Part shown: positions 17,699 to 26,233 of the stretch, piece by piece | Position numbering within the stretch: the first letter of the stretch is position 1 | Layout: each line of letters opens with the position of its first letter | Source of the DNA: Bifidobacterium asteroides | GTDB lineage: Bacteria; Actinomycetota; Actinomycetes; Actinomycetales; Bifidobacteriaceae | DNA: 64,000 bases | Assembly: GCF_009683175.1 (NCBI RefSeq) | Contig: NZ_WKKW01000003.1 | Coordinates: 124,001-188,000, forward strand | Direction: 5' to 3' | Made by a program: the position numbers and the translations under genes | Notes under the pieces: model-generated | Database searches by the model: none | Told to the model about the DNA's origin: nothing | Seen by the model: only the letters and a program-made list of their open reading frames with translations

Positions 17699-18094
17699 TG
17701 GAGCTGCGGGGAATTGAACCCCGGTCCGGTGACCGCACCCTCAGTCTTCTACGTGCGTAGTCTGCTGGCCGTTATGGCTATCTGTCTGCCCCCACCTGTG
17801 TCGCAGACAACTGGTGGCGGGCATAGCCGCAGTAAAAGTCCCCGAACCGCCCTGTGGCGCGGCAGTTCAGGCAAGTCTTCTTAATGACGCTCAGCATCCC
17901 CCCGAAGGCGAAGGGGAGTGAACGGAGCAGCTGCTCACTGGTTAATCCTGGCGCGAAGCTCAGGCAGCGAGAGCGAACTCAGTGCGGTTAGATTTAGCAC
18001 TTGTTGTTTGCGGGAGGACATTAACGAGCGGACCCCCGCGTTCTCGGCACGCTTCCCTGCGACGAACAGGTCACCGTCGAAACCGATCAGCCCC
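17699..18094 (-). ncRNA. ssrA: tmRNA (transfer-messenger RNA)
   Basis: One-piece tmRNA of about 396 bases that rescues stalled ribosomes with SmpB. The 5' end reads GGGGCUGAUCGGUUUCGAC, the classic tmRNA start. The 3' end has a T-arm (CCGGGGTTCAATTCCCCG) and an acceptor strand CAGCTCC that pairs with the 5' GGGGCUG; the discriminator A is encoded but CCA is not, so it must be added. The tag frame runs from 17998 down to 17960 and encodes AKSNRTEFALAA and a UGA stop, ending in the usual protease-recognised ALAA. A GATAAT box at 18103-18108 is a possible -10. Confidence 0.97.
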
Positions 18095-18275
18095 AATCTT
18101 GAATTATCAAGCTCTGCCGATGCCATTACGGACCGGCCTCGTCAGTATACAACAGATGGACGCTGCGGATATTCCAGCTTCTCCCTGGGCATTGACTTGA
18201 ATCCTGGTCAAGCCACAGAGCCCAGTAGACGGGTGCTCATCGGCATCTGGTAAATCCCGATTCCGTAGATATATG

Positions 18276-18324
18276 TTTGGTCCCGTCCAGTCGGCTATTG
18301 ACAGCTCGACCGGGCGGGACCAAA
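18276..18324 (-). terminator. Long hairpin downstream of the PfkB kinase gene
   Basis: TTTGGTCCCG and CGGGACCAAA form a perfect 10-base outer stem, and inner segments (GTCGGCT with AGCTCGAC) extend it imperfectly. It sits 20 bases after the end of the minus-strand kinase gene and insulates it from tmRNA. No strong T-run follows. The rest of the 250-base gap holds only the presumed tmRNA promoter. Confidence 0.55.
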
Positions 18325-18344
18325 TCATGTTTAAAAGCGAGGGA

Positions 18345-19244
18345 TCACTGACCCTGCTGGCCCAGATAGTCGGGGATGTGCTCGGGATATTCGGGCCAGG
18401 CGCCCTGCTGGGTGCAGACGAAGGCGGCGGTGTTGACGGCAGCCCGGTGGGCCTGGGTCAGGGAGGCCCCCAGCAGGCGGTTGATGGCGAAGGTTCCGGA
18501 GAAGGCATCGCCGGCCCCGACCGTGTCGGCTACGGTGATCTCAGGCGTAGGCAGGTGGGAGGACTGGCCGTCCGCCAGATAGATTGTGCTGTAGTCGCTG
18601 CCGGCGGTCAGCACGATGGTGTCCAGATGCCACTGATCCATGAACCAGCGGCAGAGCTCGTCGTCGGTGGCTCCGGGAACGTGGAACATGTCGCGCAGGG
18701 TGACCAGCTCCTCGTCGTTGAGCTTGAAGACCGTGGCCATGTCCAGCAGCTCCTGGATCAGATCCTTGCTGTAGAAGGTGCCTCGCAGGTTGATGTCGAA
18801 GAAGCGCATGGCATGGCTCTTGGTGTGGCGCAGGACTTGCAAGCAGGTTTCGCGGGACTGGCTGTTGCGCATGCTCAGCGTGCCATAGCAGACGGCATCA
18901 GCCTTGCTGGCCAGTCCGGCCAGGTTATCCGTGTACTCCAGATGATCCCAGGCCACATCCGGTTTGAAGACGTACTGGGGGATGCCCTCGGTCAGCTGGA
19001 CCTCGACGGTGCTGGTGGGGTGGTCGTTGTGCTGCAGGACGGCATCGACGCCAGCTTTGTGAACAGCCTCTTCAAGCTCCCGTCCCAGGTCGTCCCGACC
19101 AACGGCGCTGATGGCATAGCCTTCCGCCCCGTTCTTTGCGGCATGATAGCTGAAGTTGACCGGTGCGCCACCGGCCCGCTTGCCTGTTGGCAGGACATCC
19201 CATAGGATCTCGCCGATGCTGAGGACCACGGGTTTACTGGTCAT
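18345..19244 (-). CDS. PfkB-family carbohydrate kinase, probable fructokinase
   Basis: A 299-residue ribokinase-fold enzyme that would phosphorylate a sugar such as fructose with ATP. It shows the N-terminal GEILWDVLP and GGAPVNFSYHAAKNGA motif (fructokinase-like PVN), AISAVGRDDLG and the C-terminal anion-hole signature ADTVGAGDAFSGTFA with the catalytic aspartate. Its start overlaps the end of the upstream ROK gene by 11 bases, so the two form an operon. Other sugar substrates cannot be excluded. Confidence 0.88.
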   Translation of the reverse strand: MTSKPVVLSIGEILWDVLPTGKRAGGAPVNFSYHAAKNGAEGYAISAVGRDDLGRELEEAVHKAGVDAVLQHNDHPTSTVEVQLTEGIPQYVFKPDVAWDHLEYTDNLAGLASKADAVCYGTLSMRNSQSRETCLQVLRHTKSHAMRFFDINLRGTFYSKDLIQELLDMATVFKLNDEELVTLRDMFHVPGATDDELCRWFMDQWHLDTIVLTAGSDYSTIYLADGQSSHLPTPEITVADTVGAGDAFSGTFAINRLLGASLTQAHRAAVNTAAFVCTQQGAWPEYPEHIPDYLGQQGQ

Positions 19245-20511
19245 GATGTTCCTTTCCTGATGACGGTCGATGTGCCCGCCTTGTGCTTGTTGATTTCACA
19301 GCTGTGCGGCCCATGCTGGCCGGATGTTCCAAAAATTGGCTGGCAGCCACCGCGGCGGCCCCGGTCAACGTGGCATCGGCAGGTAGGTTGGAGAGCAGGA
19401 TCTGCGTGTGCTCGCGCAGGCCAGGCAGGGCACGCTGGGACACCATGGCCCGAACACGTTCCAGCAGTTGGGTACCGGCGGCGGCTACCATGTCTCCGAT
19501 GACGATCTGGGCGGGGTTGTAGGCGTTGACGATGGTCACACAGCCATAGCCCACGTAGTCGGCTATCTGATTCACCAGGGTCTGGGCGACCTGCTGACCC
19601 GAACGGGCCTGTTTGAACAGGCTAGTGCAGGCCTTGGCGTGGGTCATGGCCTCGATTCCAGGGAAGTGATTCCGTATATCCGGCTGGCACATGCGGCGGT
19701 GGATGGCTACCGCCGAGCAATAACATTCCAGACAGCCACGGTTGCCGCACTCGCAGGGCAGACCGTTCAGATCGATGCTGACGTGACCGATCTCGGTGGC
19801 CGCTCCCTGGCTGCCGTCCACCAGGGCGCCTCTGTCGATGACTCCCAGCCCAACGCCTTCGCCCACCAGGAAGTAGGCCATGCTGGATGCGCTCACGCGG
19901 GGGTCGAAGAGGCTCTGGGCCAGCGCGCCGGCTCGGGCGTCCTGCTCGATGAAGGTGGGTACACGGAAGGCCTGACCGAATTCGTGGATAAAGTCCACCC
20001 CACGCCAGCCGGGCATGCTGGTAACCAAGGCGATGAGGCCGGACTCGCGCAGGTAGGGGCCCGGTACGGCCATGCCCACGGCAACGATGGCAGGATTCGC
20101 CTCCAGTCGTCTTTCCACTCGAGTTCTGACCTCGGAAACGGCGTCGGGGATGTCATCGGGGTTGACGGGGGGCAGCTCCTCCGAGCTCAGCAGACGGCCG
20201 CTGATGTCGAACAGTCCGATGCTGACCAGGCTGCGGGCGAACTTGACTCCGATGACTTGGTAACGGTCGGCGTTCAGGGCCAGACCGATGGATCGACGGC
20301 CGCCCGCTGAGCCCAGGTTGCCGGTCTCGCTGATTAAGCCCAGGCCGATCAGACGGCCTACCAGCTTGCCTACGGCCGCCGGCGTCAGGCCGAGATCCCG
20401 GGCCATCTGGGCTCGCGAACTGGTGCCATGCTGATGCAGATACTGCACGATGCGTGACTGGTTGAGCTCGGAGAGGGCCTTTGGTGTGCTGGCGTATGGA
20501 CTGCCGCGCAT
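19234..20511 (-). CDS. ROK-family transcriptional repressor
   Basis: A 425-residue sugar-responsive repressor. An N-terminal winged helix (residues about 12-70, SRAQMARDLGLTPAAVGKLVGRLIGLGLI) is followed by the ROK sugar-kinase-like domain with AVGMAVPGPY and the zinc motif CECGNRGCLECYC. The start at 20511 is preceded by GGAGGAGGT four bases upstream; two in-frame ATGs further up (20526, 20541) are less likely because the first of these overlaps that site. It is co-transcribed with the PfkB kinase and divergent from the GH20 gene, which it may control. Confidence 0.9.
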   Translation of the reverse strand: MRGSPYASTPKALSELNQSRIVQYLHQHGTSSRAQMARDLGLTPAAVGKLVGRLIGLGLISETGNLGSAGGRRSIGLALNADRYQVIGVKFARSLVSIGLFDISGRLLSSEELPPVNPDDIPDAVSEVRTRVERRLEANPAIVAVGMAVPGPYLRESGLIALVTSMPGWRGVDFIHEFGQAFRVPTFIEQDARAGALAQSLFDPRVSASSMAYFLVGEGVGLGVIDRGALVDGSQGAATEIGHVSIDLNGLPCECGNRGCLECYCSAVAIHRRMCQPDIRNHFPGIEAMTHAKACTSLFKQARSGQQVAQTLVNQIADYVGYGCVTIVNAYNPAQIVIGDMVAAAGTQLLERVRAMVSQRALPGLREHTQILLSNLPADATLTGAAAVAASQFLEHPASMGRTAVKSTSTRRAHRPSSGKEHHDQ

Positions 20512-20567
20512 GTCAACCTCCTCCATGAGTGGTACAGTCATGCGATCTCCGCGTACTTTATGAACAA

Positions 20568-20614
20568 CGTTTATACATTAACATCGTTTATTAATCTTGC
20601 GCAACCTGTATCAA
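20568..20614 (-). promoter_or_regulatory. Candidate promoter and repeat operator of the ROK-kinase operon
   Basis: On the minus strand TTGATA (20614-20609) and AATAAA (20592-20587) are spaced by 16 bases. Two copies of CGTTTAT lie at 20568 and 20585 on the plus strand, 17 bases apart; one overlaps the -10. This fits autorepression by the ROK protein. The rest of the 420-base divergent gap (20512-20931) shows no gene. Confidence 0.45.
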
Positions 20615-20931
20615 CTCGTTTCAACCTGTTAAAGGTTTCTCGACAGAGGCAATTCACCGTTGGCCGCGTCATCATCAGCTTAAAAAGTTCGTCAGCATGT
20701 ACCCCTTACCATTGCGATGGATCGTAGTTCTTGCAGGCTCACCGCCCTGCGCAAGCTGCTTATGCGTTGGATATTAGACTCTGCCAGTGCCCGCTCGTAC
20801 TGGGTGCTGGTATCTCTCCTCGTCCCCGGCGTATGGGTAGACTGATGCGGTGGCCATCGATGGTCGTGGCTGGAGCATGCCGTTGATGGTGTCGTCAATG
20901 GTATCAGTCTGTTTCGGGAAAGGTCTGCAGC

Positions 20932-22935
20932 ATGAGTCTTGATAATGGTATCGACGCCGTCGCCGATCCGCCTAGGGAGCGGCCATTGGCCCTAATTCCC
21001 CGGCCGCTCCACTTGCAAAGGGATCAAGGCCAGTTGCTATTGCCGGTGGCGGGCAGAATTGTCTGCGGTACGGTGGTTGACCAGGAGCTGGGTTCCGTCC
21101 TGAGCGACCAGTTGACAGATACCATTAAGCAGGCCACGGGAATGGTCTGGGATCATTCGCGAGGGCAGGCGTGGAATGGCGCGATCAGTCTAGATCTGGA
21201 CCAAAAACTTGATTCCCAAGAGTATCTTCTGCGTATCGCCGATCAGGGAGATCGCCACCCGATCGTGGATATCCGCGGCGGCGACGGTCAGGGACTGCGA
21301 TGGGGGGTGCAGACCCTTCGCCAGATCATCATGCAATGCGGTCCTGTGCTCCCGGCCCTGCACATCCAGGACCGCCCCGCCTACCCAACACGCATCTATA
21401 GTCTGGATGTGACCCGTGGTCGGGTGCCCACCATGGACTGGCTGCGGCACTGGGCGGACATATTGACCCTGTATAAGTTCAATCAGCTGCAGCTCTACAT
21501 CGAGCACACCATGGCTTTCCCGGGCATGAGCGAGGCTTGGAGGGGCACAAGCCCCCTGGAGCCCGGACAGATCACTGACTTTGATGACTATTGCGCCCGC
21601 CTGGGCATCGAGTTGGTGCCTTCGATTTCCACCTTCGGCCACCATTACACCAGCCTTCGTACTCACGGATTCAGGGATTTGGGAGAGTTCCCTGAGCAGG
21701 CGGACCGGACTTACTCTTTTATAGAGCGTCAGGAGCATCACACCATCAATGTCAACCACCCACAGGCTCTGGCATTCTCTACAGGGCTGATTGACGCCTA
21801 TGCGCCGCTTATGCGTACGCGAAACTTCAATATCGGAGGAGACGAGACCTTTGATCTGGGCAAGGGGCGCTCGCGGCAGGACGGTTCCAGCAAGGATCCT
21901 GCTGACATGTATGCCGACTATCTTATCAGCCTGTGTGATCACCTGCATGCACAAGGCCGCCATCCCATGTTCTGGGGCGACGTCGCTGTGTCCATGCCCA
22001 AGGTCTTGGACCGGTTGCCTAAAGACTGCACGTTGCTCAACTGGCTCTACGACCCACAGGTGGAACCTGACAAGGTTGCCCTTGTGGCCTCGACAGGGGC
22101 CCGGCAGGTAGTCTGTTCAGCCGTTCACGCCTGGAATCTTCTCCTGCCCGCAATTGACGATGCATGGAACAACATCAGCCGTCTGAGTCGATACGGGATC
22201 CAGTACGGTGCAGTTGGGGCCATGGTCACCGATTGGGGCGATTACGGGCACATCAATGATCCGCGCATGAGCTTGCCCGGTATGGCCTACGCCGCCCAGT
22301 GCTTCTGGAACCCCGATGACGATGATCGAGCCCAGGTGGATAGGGATATGGGCCTGCTGATTTATGGGGATGCGACAGGGGACTATCTGCCGGCACTGAT
22401 CCAGGCGGGCTCCAGTGCGGTCTTTGGTTGGGAGGATATGGTCCGCTACTGGGAACTGGATGACGGCCATGGGGGCCTCAACCAGGATGTGGCTGATTTC
22501 CTGGCCTCTGCATTGCCAGGCATGAATGGGCTAAATTTATCTGCCGATGTCAGGGAAGCACGCCGGAATATGCTCATGGCTTTGCGTAATCGTTTTGAGC
22601 AGGTGGATCAGCGCGACGCTCTGCTGGTCGACGCTGCTGCACGCATGGGAAGAGCCGCCGCAGAATGCCGGGCTGATGCGCGCAGAACTCTCCAGGCTCA
22701 GTTGATGGCTGTCCATGGTCAGCGCCTCTTCAACGCGCTGGGTCGCAGTCTGGGCGTTCGCCATGGCGTTCTGCCCGGAGCTAAGGATGCCATGGCCGAC
22801 GGGGACTTGGCCGATGCTTTGGAGATCTGGTTCGAGTCTTACGCCACGGTCTGGCGCCAGGTCAGCCGCGAATCGGAGCTGGGGCGGATCGCCTCTGTGA
22901 TCTGGGGCTTCGCCGACATTCTTCGGAAGGGATGA
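20932..22935 (+). CDS. GH20 beta-N-acetylhexosaminidase, cytoplasmic
   Basis: A 667-residue glycoside hydrolase family 20 enzyme that removes terminal GlcNAc or GalNAc by substrate-assisted catalysis. An N-terminal GH20b-like domain (residues 1-140) leads to the barrel beginning PAYPTRIYSLDVTRGRVPTMDWLR. The catalytic Asp-Glu pair is in FNIGGDETFDLGKG (about residues 303-310), and the aglycone-side MFWGDV and ...WGDYGH segments follow. There is no signal peptide, so it would act on imported oligosaccharides. GGAAAGG lies nine bases before the ATG. It is divergent from the ROK-kinase operon. Confidence 0.88.
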   Translation: MSLDNGIDAVADPPRERPLALIPRPLHLQRDQGQLLLPVAGRIVCGTVVDQELGSVLSDQLTDTIKQATGMVWDHSRGQAWNGAISLDLDQKLDSQEYLLRIADQGDRHPIVDIRGGDGQGLRWGVQTLRQIIMQCGPVLPALHIQDRPAYPTRIYSLDVTRGRVPTMDWLRHWADILTLYKFNQLQLYIEHTMAFPGMSEAWRGTSPLEPGQITDFDDYCARLGIELVPSISTFGHHYTSLRTHGFRDLGEFPEQADRTYSFIERQEHHTINVNHPQALAFSTGLIDAYAPLMRTRNFNIGGDETFDLGKGRSRQDGSSKDPADMYADYLISLCDHLHAQGRHPMFWGDVAVSMPKVLDRLPKDCTLLNWLYDPQVEPDKVALVASTGARQVVCSAVHAWNLLLPAIDDAWNNISRLSRYGIQYGAVGAMVTDWGDYGHINDPRMSLPGMAYAAQCFWNPDDDDRAQVDRDMGLLIYGDATGDYLPALIQAGSSAVFGWEDMVRYWELDDGHGGLNQDVADFLASALPGMNGLNLSADVREARRNMLMALRNRFEQVDQRDALLVDAAARMGRAAAECRADARRTLQAQLMAVHGQRLFNALGRSLGVRHGVLPGAKDAMADGDLADALEIWFESYATVWRQVSRESELGRIASVIWGFADILRKG

Positions 22936-23398
22936 ACTCCTGATTAGATCGGTCGCGATGGTCATATTGAAAGATGGGAAAAATGCGAGAATGACCATCA
23001 ATGAGTAAAGGATTGCTCTGCGGCATTTTGAGCTTTCCATGCATGGTGTCTTAGGTTTGCATAGATGTCGAGTTGAACGAATCGCTCAAGCATCTGCCCG
23101 TCGGTCATTGCCTTGGCTGGTTTCTTATGTCAAGGCTTGAAACCGGCGGGACGGATTATCGGGCCAAAAGGAGTTCGGCTTTCGTTGTCGGGTACCTGTT
23201 GGGTACTGGGCCCTATGCGGTGAAGGAGCTTCTTGAAATCAACTGAGTGGAACCAAGGGCGGAGATACTGAACCTATATAATTTAACGAATTGACAAAAT
23301 CAATCCGTCCCTCTACCCTAATGTTCAGGAGGCAGGAATTGGTTTCCTCCCCTGTGAACGCCGTAAAGGCAACTGCATTAGGCAAAGGAGCATTTCGG
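22936..23398 (+). promoter_or_regulatory. Intergenic region upstream of xylA, with promoter TTGACA-17-TACCCT
   Basis: This 463-base gap has no gene. A promoter candidate lies at 23291-23319: a consensus -35 TTGACA, a 17-base spacer and a weak -10 TACCCT. The box CTACCCTAAT (23313-23322) overlaps the -10 and recurs next to xylB. Near the GH20 end, GCTGGTTTC (23116) can pair with GAAACCGGC (23139). CCTTG (23111) can also pair with CAAGG (23131), so the two pairings cross as in a pseudoknot. Confidence 0.5.
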
Positions 23399-24742
23399 AT
23401 GGGTCTGTGGGACATTGACAAGATCGAATACGTGGGTCGCCAGGGCGTCAAGGAAGGCCTGGGCTTCCGTTACTACGACAAGAATAAGGTGGTGGCCGGC
23501 AAGCCTATGAAGGACTGGCTGCGCTTCGCCGTGGCCTGGTGGCACACCTTCAACCAGGGTCTGGTGGATCCCTTTGGCGATCCCACTGCGCAGAGGCCCT
23601 ACTACCGCTACACCGATCCCATGGATCAGGCGCTGGCCAAGGTGGACTACGCCTTTGAGCTCTTCACCAAGCTGGGGGTCGAGTTCTTCTGCTTCCACGA
23701 CCGTGACCTGGCTCCCGAGGGCGACACCCTGCGCGAGACCGACGCCAATCTTGACAAGGTGATCGACCGCATCGAGGCCGCCATGAAGGACACCGGGGTC
23801 AAGCTGCTCTGGAACACCTCGTCGCTCTTCACCAACCCCCGTTTCGAGGCCGGCGCCGGCACCTCGCCCTTCGCTGACATCTACGCCTACTCGGCAGGCC
23901 AGCTCAAGCACAGCCTGGAGATCGGCAAGCGGCTGGGTGCCGAGAACTACGTGTTCTGGGGCGGCCGCGAGGGCTACGAATCCCTCTGGAACACCCGTAT
24001 GAAGGAGGAGCAGGACCATATGGCCGCCCTCTTCCACATGTGCGTGGACTACGCCAAGGAGATCGGCTTCGACGCGCAGTTCCTGATCGAGCCCAAGCCC
24101 AAGGAGCCCACACTCCACCAGTACGATTACGACGCGGCCACCACCATCAACTTCCTGCGCACCTACGACCTGCAGGACAACTTCAAGCTCAACATCGAGG
24201 GCAACCACGCCAACCTGGCCATGCATACCTATCAGCATGAGGTCCGCGTGGCCCGTGAGGCCGGATTCCTGGGATCCCTGGATGCCAACCAGGGTGACAA
24301 GCTTATCGGCTGGGACATGGACGAGTTCCCCTCGGATCTCTACGATGCTACCGCAGTCATGTGGGAGGTGCTGGCCAACGGAAGCATCGGGCCCCGAGGA
24401 GGCCTGAACTTCGACGCCAAGCCTCGTCGCTCCTCCTTCCTGCCTGAGGACCTCTTCAGGACCCACATCGTGGGCATGGACACCTATGCCGCCGGTCTGC
24501 TGGTCGCGGCCAAGATGCACGAGGACGGCTACATCGAGCAGCTGCAGCAGGAGCGCTACTCCTCCTTCGAATCCGGTATCGGCTCGACGGTAAAAGACGG
24601 CACGGCCACACTGGCCTCCCTGGAGGAGTACAGCCTTGACAAGCCGCAGGCCGAGCTGATCGCCGCCGACAAGTCTGACCATCTTGAAGTGGTCAAGGCC
24701 ACTATCAACAACTACATCGTCGAGGCTCTGGCTCAGGCCTGA
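23399..24742 (+). CDS. xylA: Xylose isomerase
   Basis: Cytoplasmic metal-dependent isomerase converting D-xylose to D-xylulose, the first step of xylose use. The 447 residues contain [13 protein letters not shown] (catalytic histidine), [49 protein letters not shown] and the late metal-ligand region [18 protein letters not shown]. The start is the ATG at 23399, with AAGGAG nine bases upstream; the frame stays open to 23291 but that segment contains the promoter. It stands alone, with a terminator after it, and works with xylB 18 kb further on. Confidence 0.96.
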   Translation: MGLWDIDKIEYVGRQGVKEGLGFRYYDKNKVVAGKPMKDWLRFAVAWWHTFNQGLVDPFGDPTAQRPYYRYTDPMDQALAKVDYAFELFTKLGVEFFCFHDRDLAPEGDTLRETDANLDKVIDRIEAAMKDTGVKLLWNTSSLFTNPRFEAGAGTSPFADIYAYSAGQLKHSLEIGKRLGAENYVFWGGREGYESLWNTRMKEEQDHMAALFHMCVDYAKEIGFDAQFLIEPKPKEPTLHQYDYDAATTINFLRTYDLQDNFKLNIEGNHANLAMHTYQHEVRVAREAGFLGSLDANQGDKLIGWDMDEFPSDLYDATAVMWEVLANGSIGPRGGLNFDAKPRRSSFLPEDLFRTHIVGMDTYAAGLLVAAKMHEDGYIEQLQQERYSSFESGIGSTVKDGTATLASLEEYSLDKPQAELIAADKSDHLEVVKATINNYIVEALAQA

Positions 24743-24762
24743 GATTCTTTTCGCCACATTAC

Positions 24763-24801
24763 AGATCCTGCGTGAGCTGTCAAACGTATCGCGCAGGATC
24801 T
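24763..24801. terminator. Hairpin between convergent xylA and the lacI-type gene
   Basis: AGATCCTGCG and CGCAGGATCT form a perfect 10-base stem with a 19-base loop, followed by TTTCT on the plus strand. It is 20 bases after xylA and may serve both convergent genes. Confidence 0.7.
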
Positions 24802-24917
24802 TTCTGGGTGTCCGCTCATCATGAGTTGTGTAGACTCATTGTGATTTATGAGTAGTTGTATTCCGCGTCGTGATTTTGATTCAATCAAAGAATGGCTGGC
24901 ATGACGCATCAGGGCTG

Positions 24918-25952
24918 TCAAGAATGTTCGATTGTGCTAGAGCGCACGACCAGCCTGGTGGGGAAAACGACCTCATGACTGACTTTCTTCCCCATATGCA
25001 TGTCAAAGAGCATTGAAGCTGCCTGGGAGGCCATCTCAGCCATAGGCTGTCTGATCGTCGTCAGCGCTGGTCCGAGAAACGCGGATGCCTGTATGTCGTC
25101 GAATCCTATTACTGATATATCATCCGGTATGCGTAGATGGAGCCGACGAGCAGTTTCGTACAGGCCCATGGCCTGAAGATCGCTTCCCGCGAAGACGGCA
25201 GAAGGTATGGAGCCGTTTGATAAAAGCGAAAATGCTTCGCGCCTGCCGCTATCAACGGTAAAGTCGCCGTACCGGACAAGATTTGGATCAACAGCGATGC
25301 CAGATTCTTCGAGGGCAGCACAGTATCCATCGTATCTGGCTTTGGAACACATCATCTTCCTGGGGCCGTTGATGATGCCGATTCTTTTATGCCCCTGCCG
25401 GATAAGAAACCGGGTGGCAGTCAAGCCGCCTGTCCAGTTATCGGCTCTTACAGAGGCAGTTGATACTGAAGGATTGCCATAAGGGTCCAAGATCACATAA
25501 GGTATTTGACGCGACGAGAGGAGTTTGCGCTCTTTCTTGGACAGATCTGAAAAGACAAGAATCACACCCAGAGGCCTGCGCTCGAGGACGCCGTTGACCC
25601 AGGCTGAAGAGGGGGAACGTCTATTGCCGCTTTCGGCTATGGTGACGCTGCAGTTGTGCTCTCTGGCCGCTCCACACGCGCCTTGAAGGAGTTCCATTCC
25701 CCAGATGCTGTCGAATTTCTGAAAAACGATTTCAATATTGTTATTGGTCTTTTGCGCTCTAAGCGGCCTGGAATAACCGACACTTTCCAGGAGAGATTCC
25801 ACATGTTCTCTTGTGCCATCCGATACATCCGGCCGGCCGTTGATGACTTTTGAAACTGTAGCTATAGACACTCCTGCTTGTTTGGCGATGTCCGTCAAAC
25901 GTGGCTTGACTCCGGAAGAGCTAGTGGGCTTACGCCCATTGTTCATATTCAT
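24918..25952 (-). CDS. LacI-family transcriptional repressor
   Basis: A 344-residue repressor with an N-terminal helix-turn-helix (LTDIAKQAGVSIATVSKVINGRPDVSD, residues 19-45) and a periplasmic-binding-protein-like sensor domain. It is divergent from the GH3/esterase operon and probably regulates it and the importer downstream, in response to a xylo-oligosaccharide product. The ATG at 25952 has no ribosome-binding site but lies exactly seven bases after a perfect TATAAT, suggesting a leaderless transcript. A CGAAATTTTCG palindrome lies between its -35 and -10, so it may repress itself. Confidence 0.9.
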   Translation of the reverse strand: MNMNNGRKPTSSSGVKPRLTDIAKQAGVSIATVSKVINGRPDVSDGTREHVESLLESVGYSRPLRAQKTNNNIEIVFQKFDSIWGMELLQGACGAAREHNCSVTIAESGNRRSPSSAWVNGVLERRPLGVILVFSDLSKKERKLLSSRQIPYVILDPYGNPSVSTASVRADNWTGGLTATRFLIRQGHKRIGIINGPRKMMCSKARYDGYCAALEESGIAVDPNLVRYGDFTVDSGRREAFSLLSNGSIPSAVFAGSDLQAMGLYETARRLHLRIPDDISVIGFDDIQASAFLGPALTTIRQPMAEMASQAASMLFDMHMGKKVSHEVVFPTRLVVRSSTIEHS

Positions 25953-25959
25953 AGTTATT

Positions 25960-25988
25960 ATTATATCTCGAAATTTTCGCTTTCAGAA
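25960..25988 (-). promoter_or_regulatory. Leaderless lacI promoter with embedded operator CGAAATTTTCG
   Basis: On the minus strand: -35 TTCTGA (25988-25983), 17-base spacer, -10 TATAAT (25965-25960), then seven bases to the ATG. The operator candidate CGAAA-T-TTTCG (25969-25979) lies inside the spacer, where repressor binding would block RNA polymerase. Confidence 0.6.
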
Positions 25989-26054
25989 ATTCCATATAGA
26001 GAATCAGTTTATTTGGATAAATGTCCCATGTTTTAATAAACACGAGCTTAAGTT

Positions 26055-26083
26055 TTGAATTTGTTAGCGAAATATAATATAAT
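26055..26083 (+). promoter_or_regulatory. Promoter of the GH3/esterase operon
   Basis: TTGAAT (five of six consensus bases), a 17-base spacer and a perfect TATAAT. Transcription would start near 26090, giving a leader of about 140 bases before the GH3 gene. A CGAAAT half-site lies in the spacer. Confidence 0.7.
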
Positions 26084-26233
26084 CTCATTCGATAATGATG
26101 AAACTGATCATGATGAGTGTTCATCTGGTGCGAGCCATTGGAGTCTTTATTTCAAAGCCAATTCCACGTGGTGCTGAAGCGATAGGGCTCTTACTTGTTG
26201 GCACAATCGATCAACTTGCAGTGAAAGGCAGAG

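Noticed and set aside
17675-18253. Short open frames across the tmRNA region
   Set aside because: They lie inside or antisense to tmRNA, whose ends, tag and terminator are all clear.
23291-23398. Extension of xylA to an upstream TTG
   Set aside because: The segment contains the promoter and precedes the AAGGAG site; xylose isomerase begins with MGLWD here.
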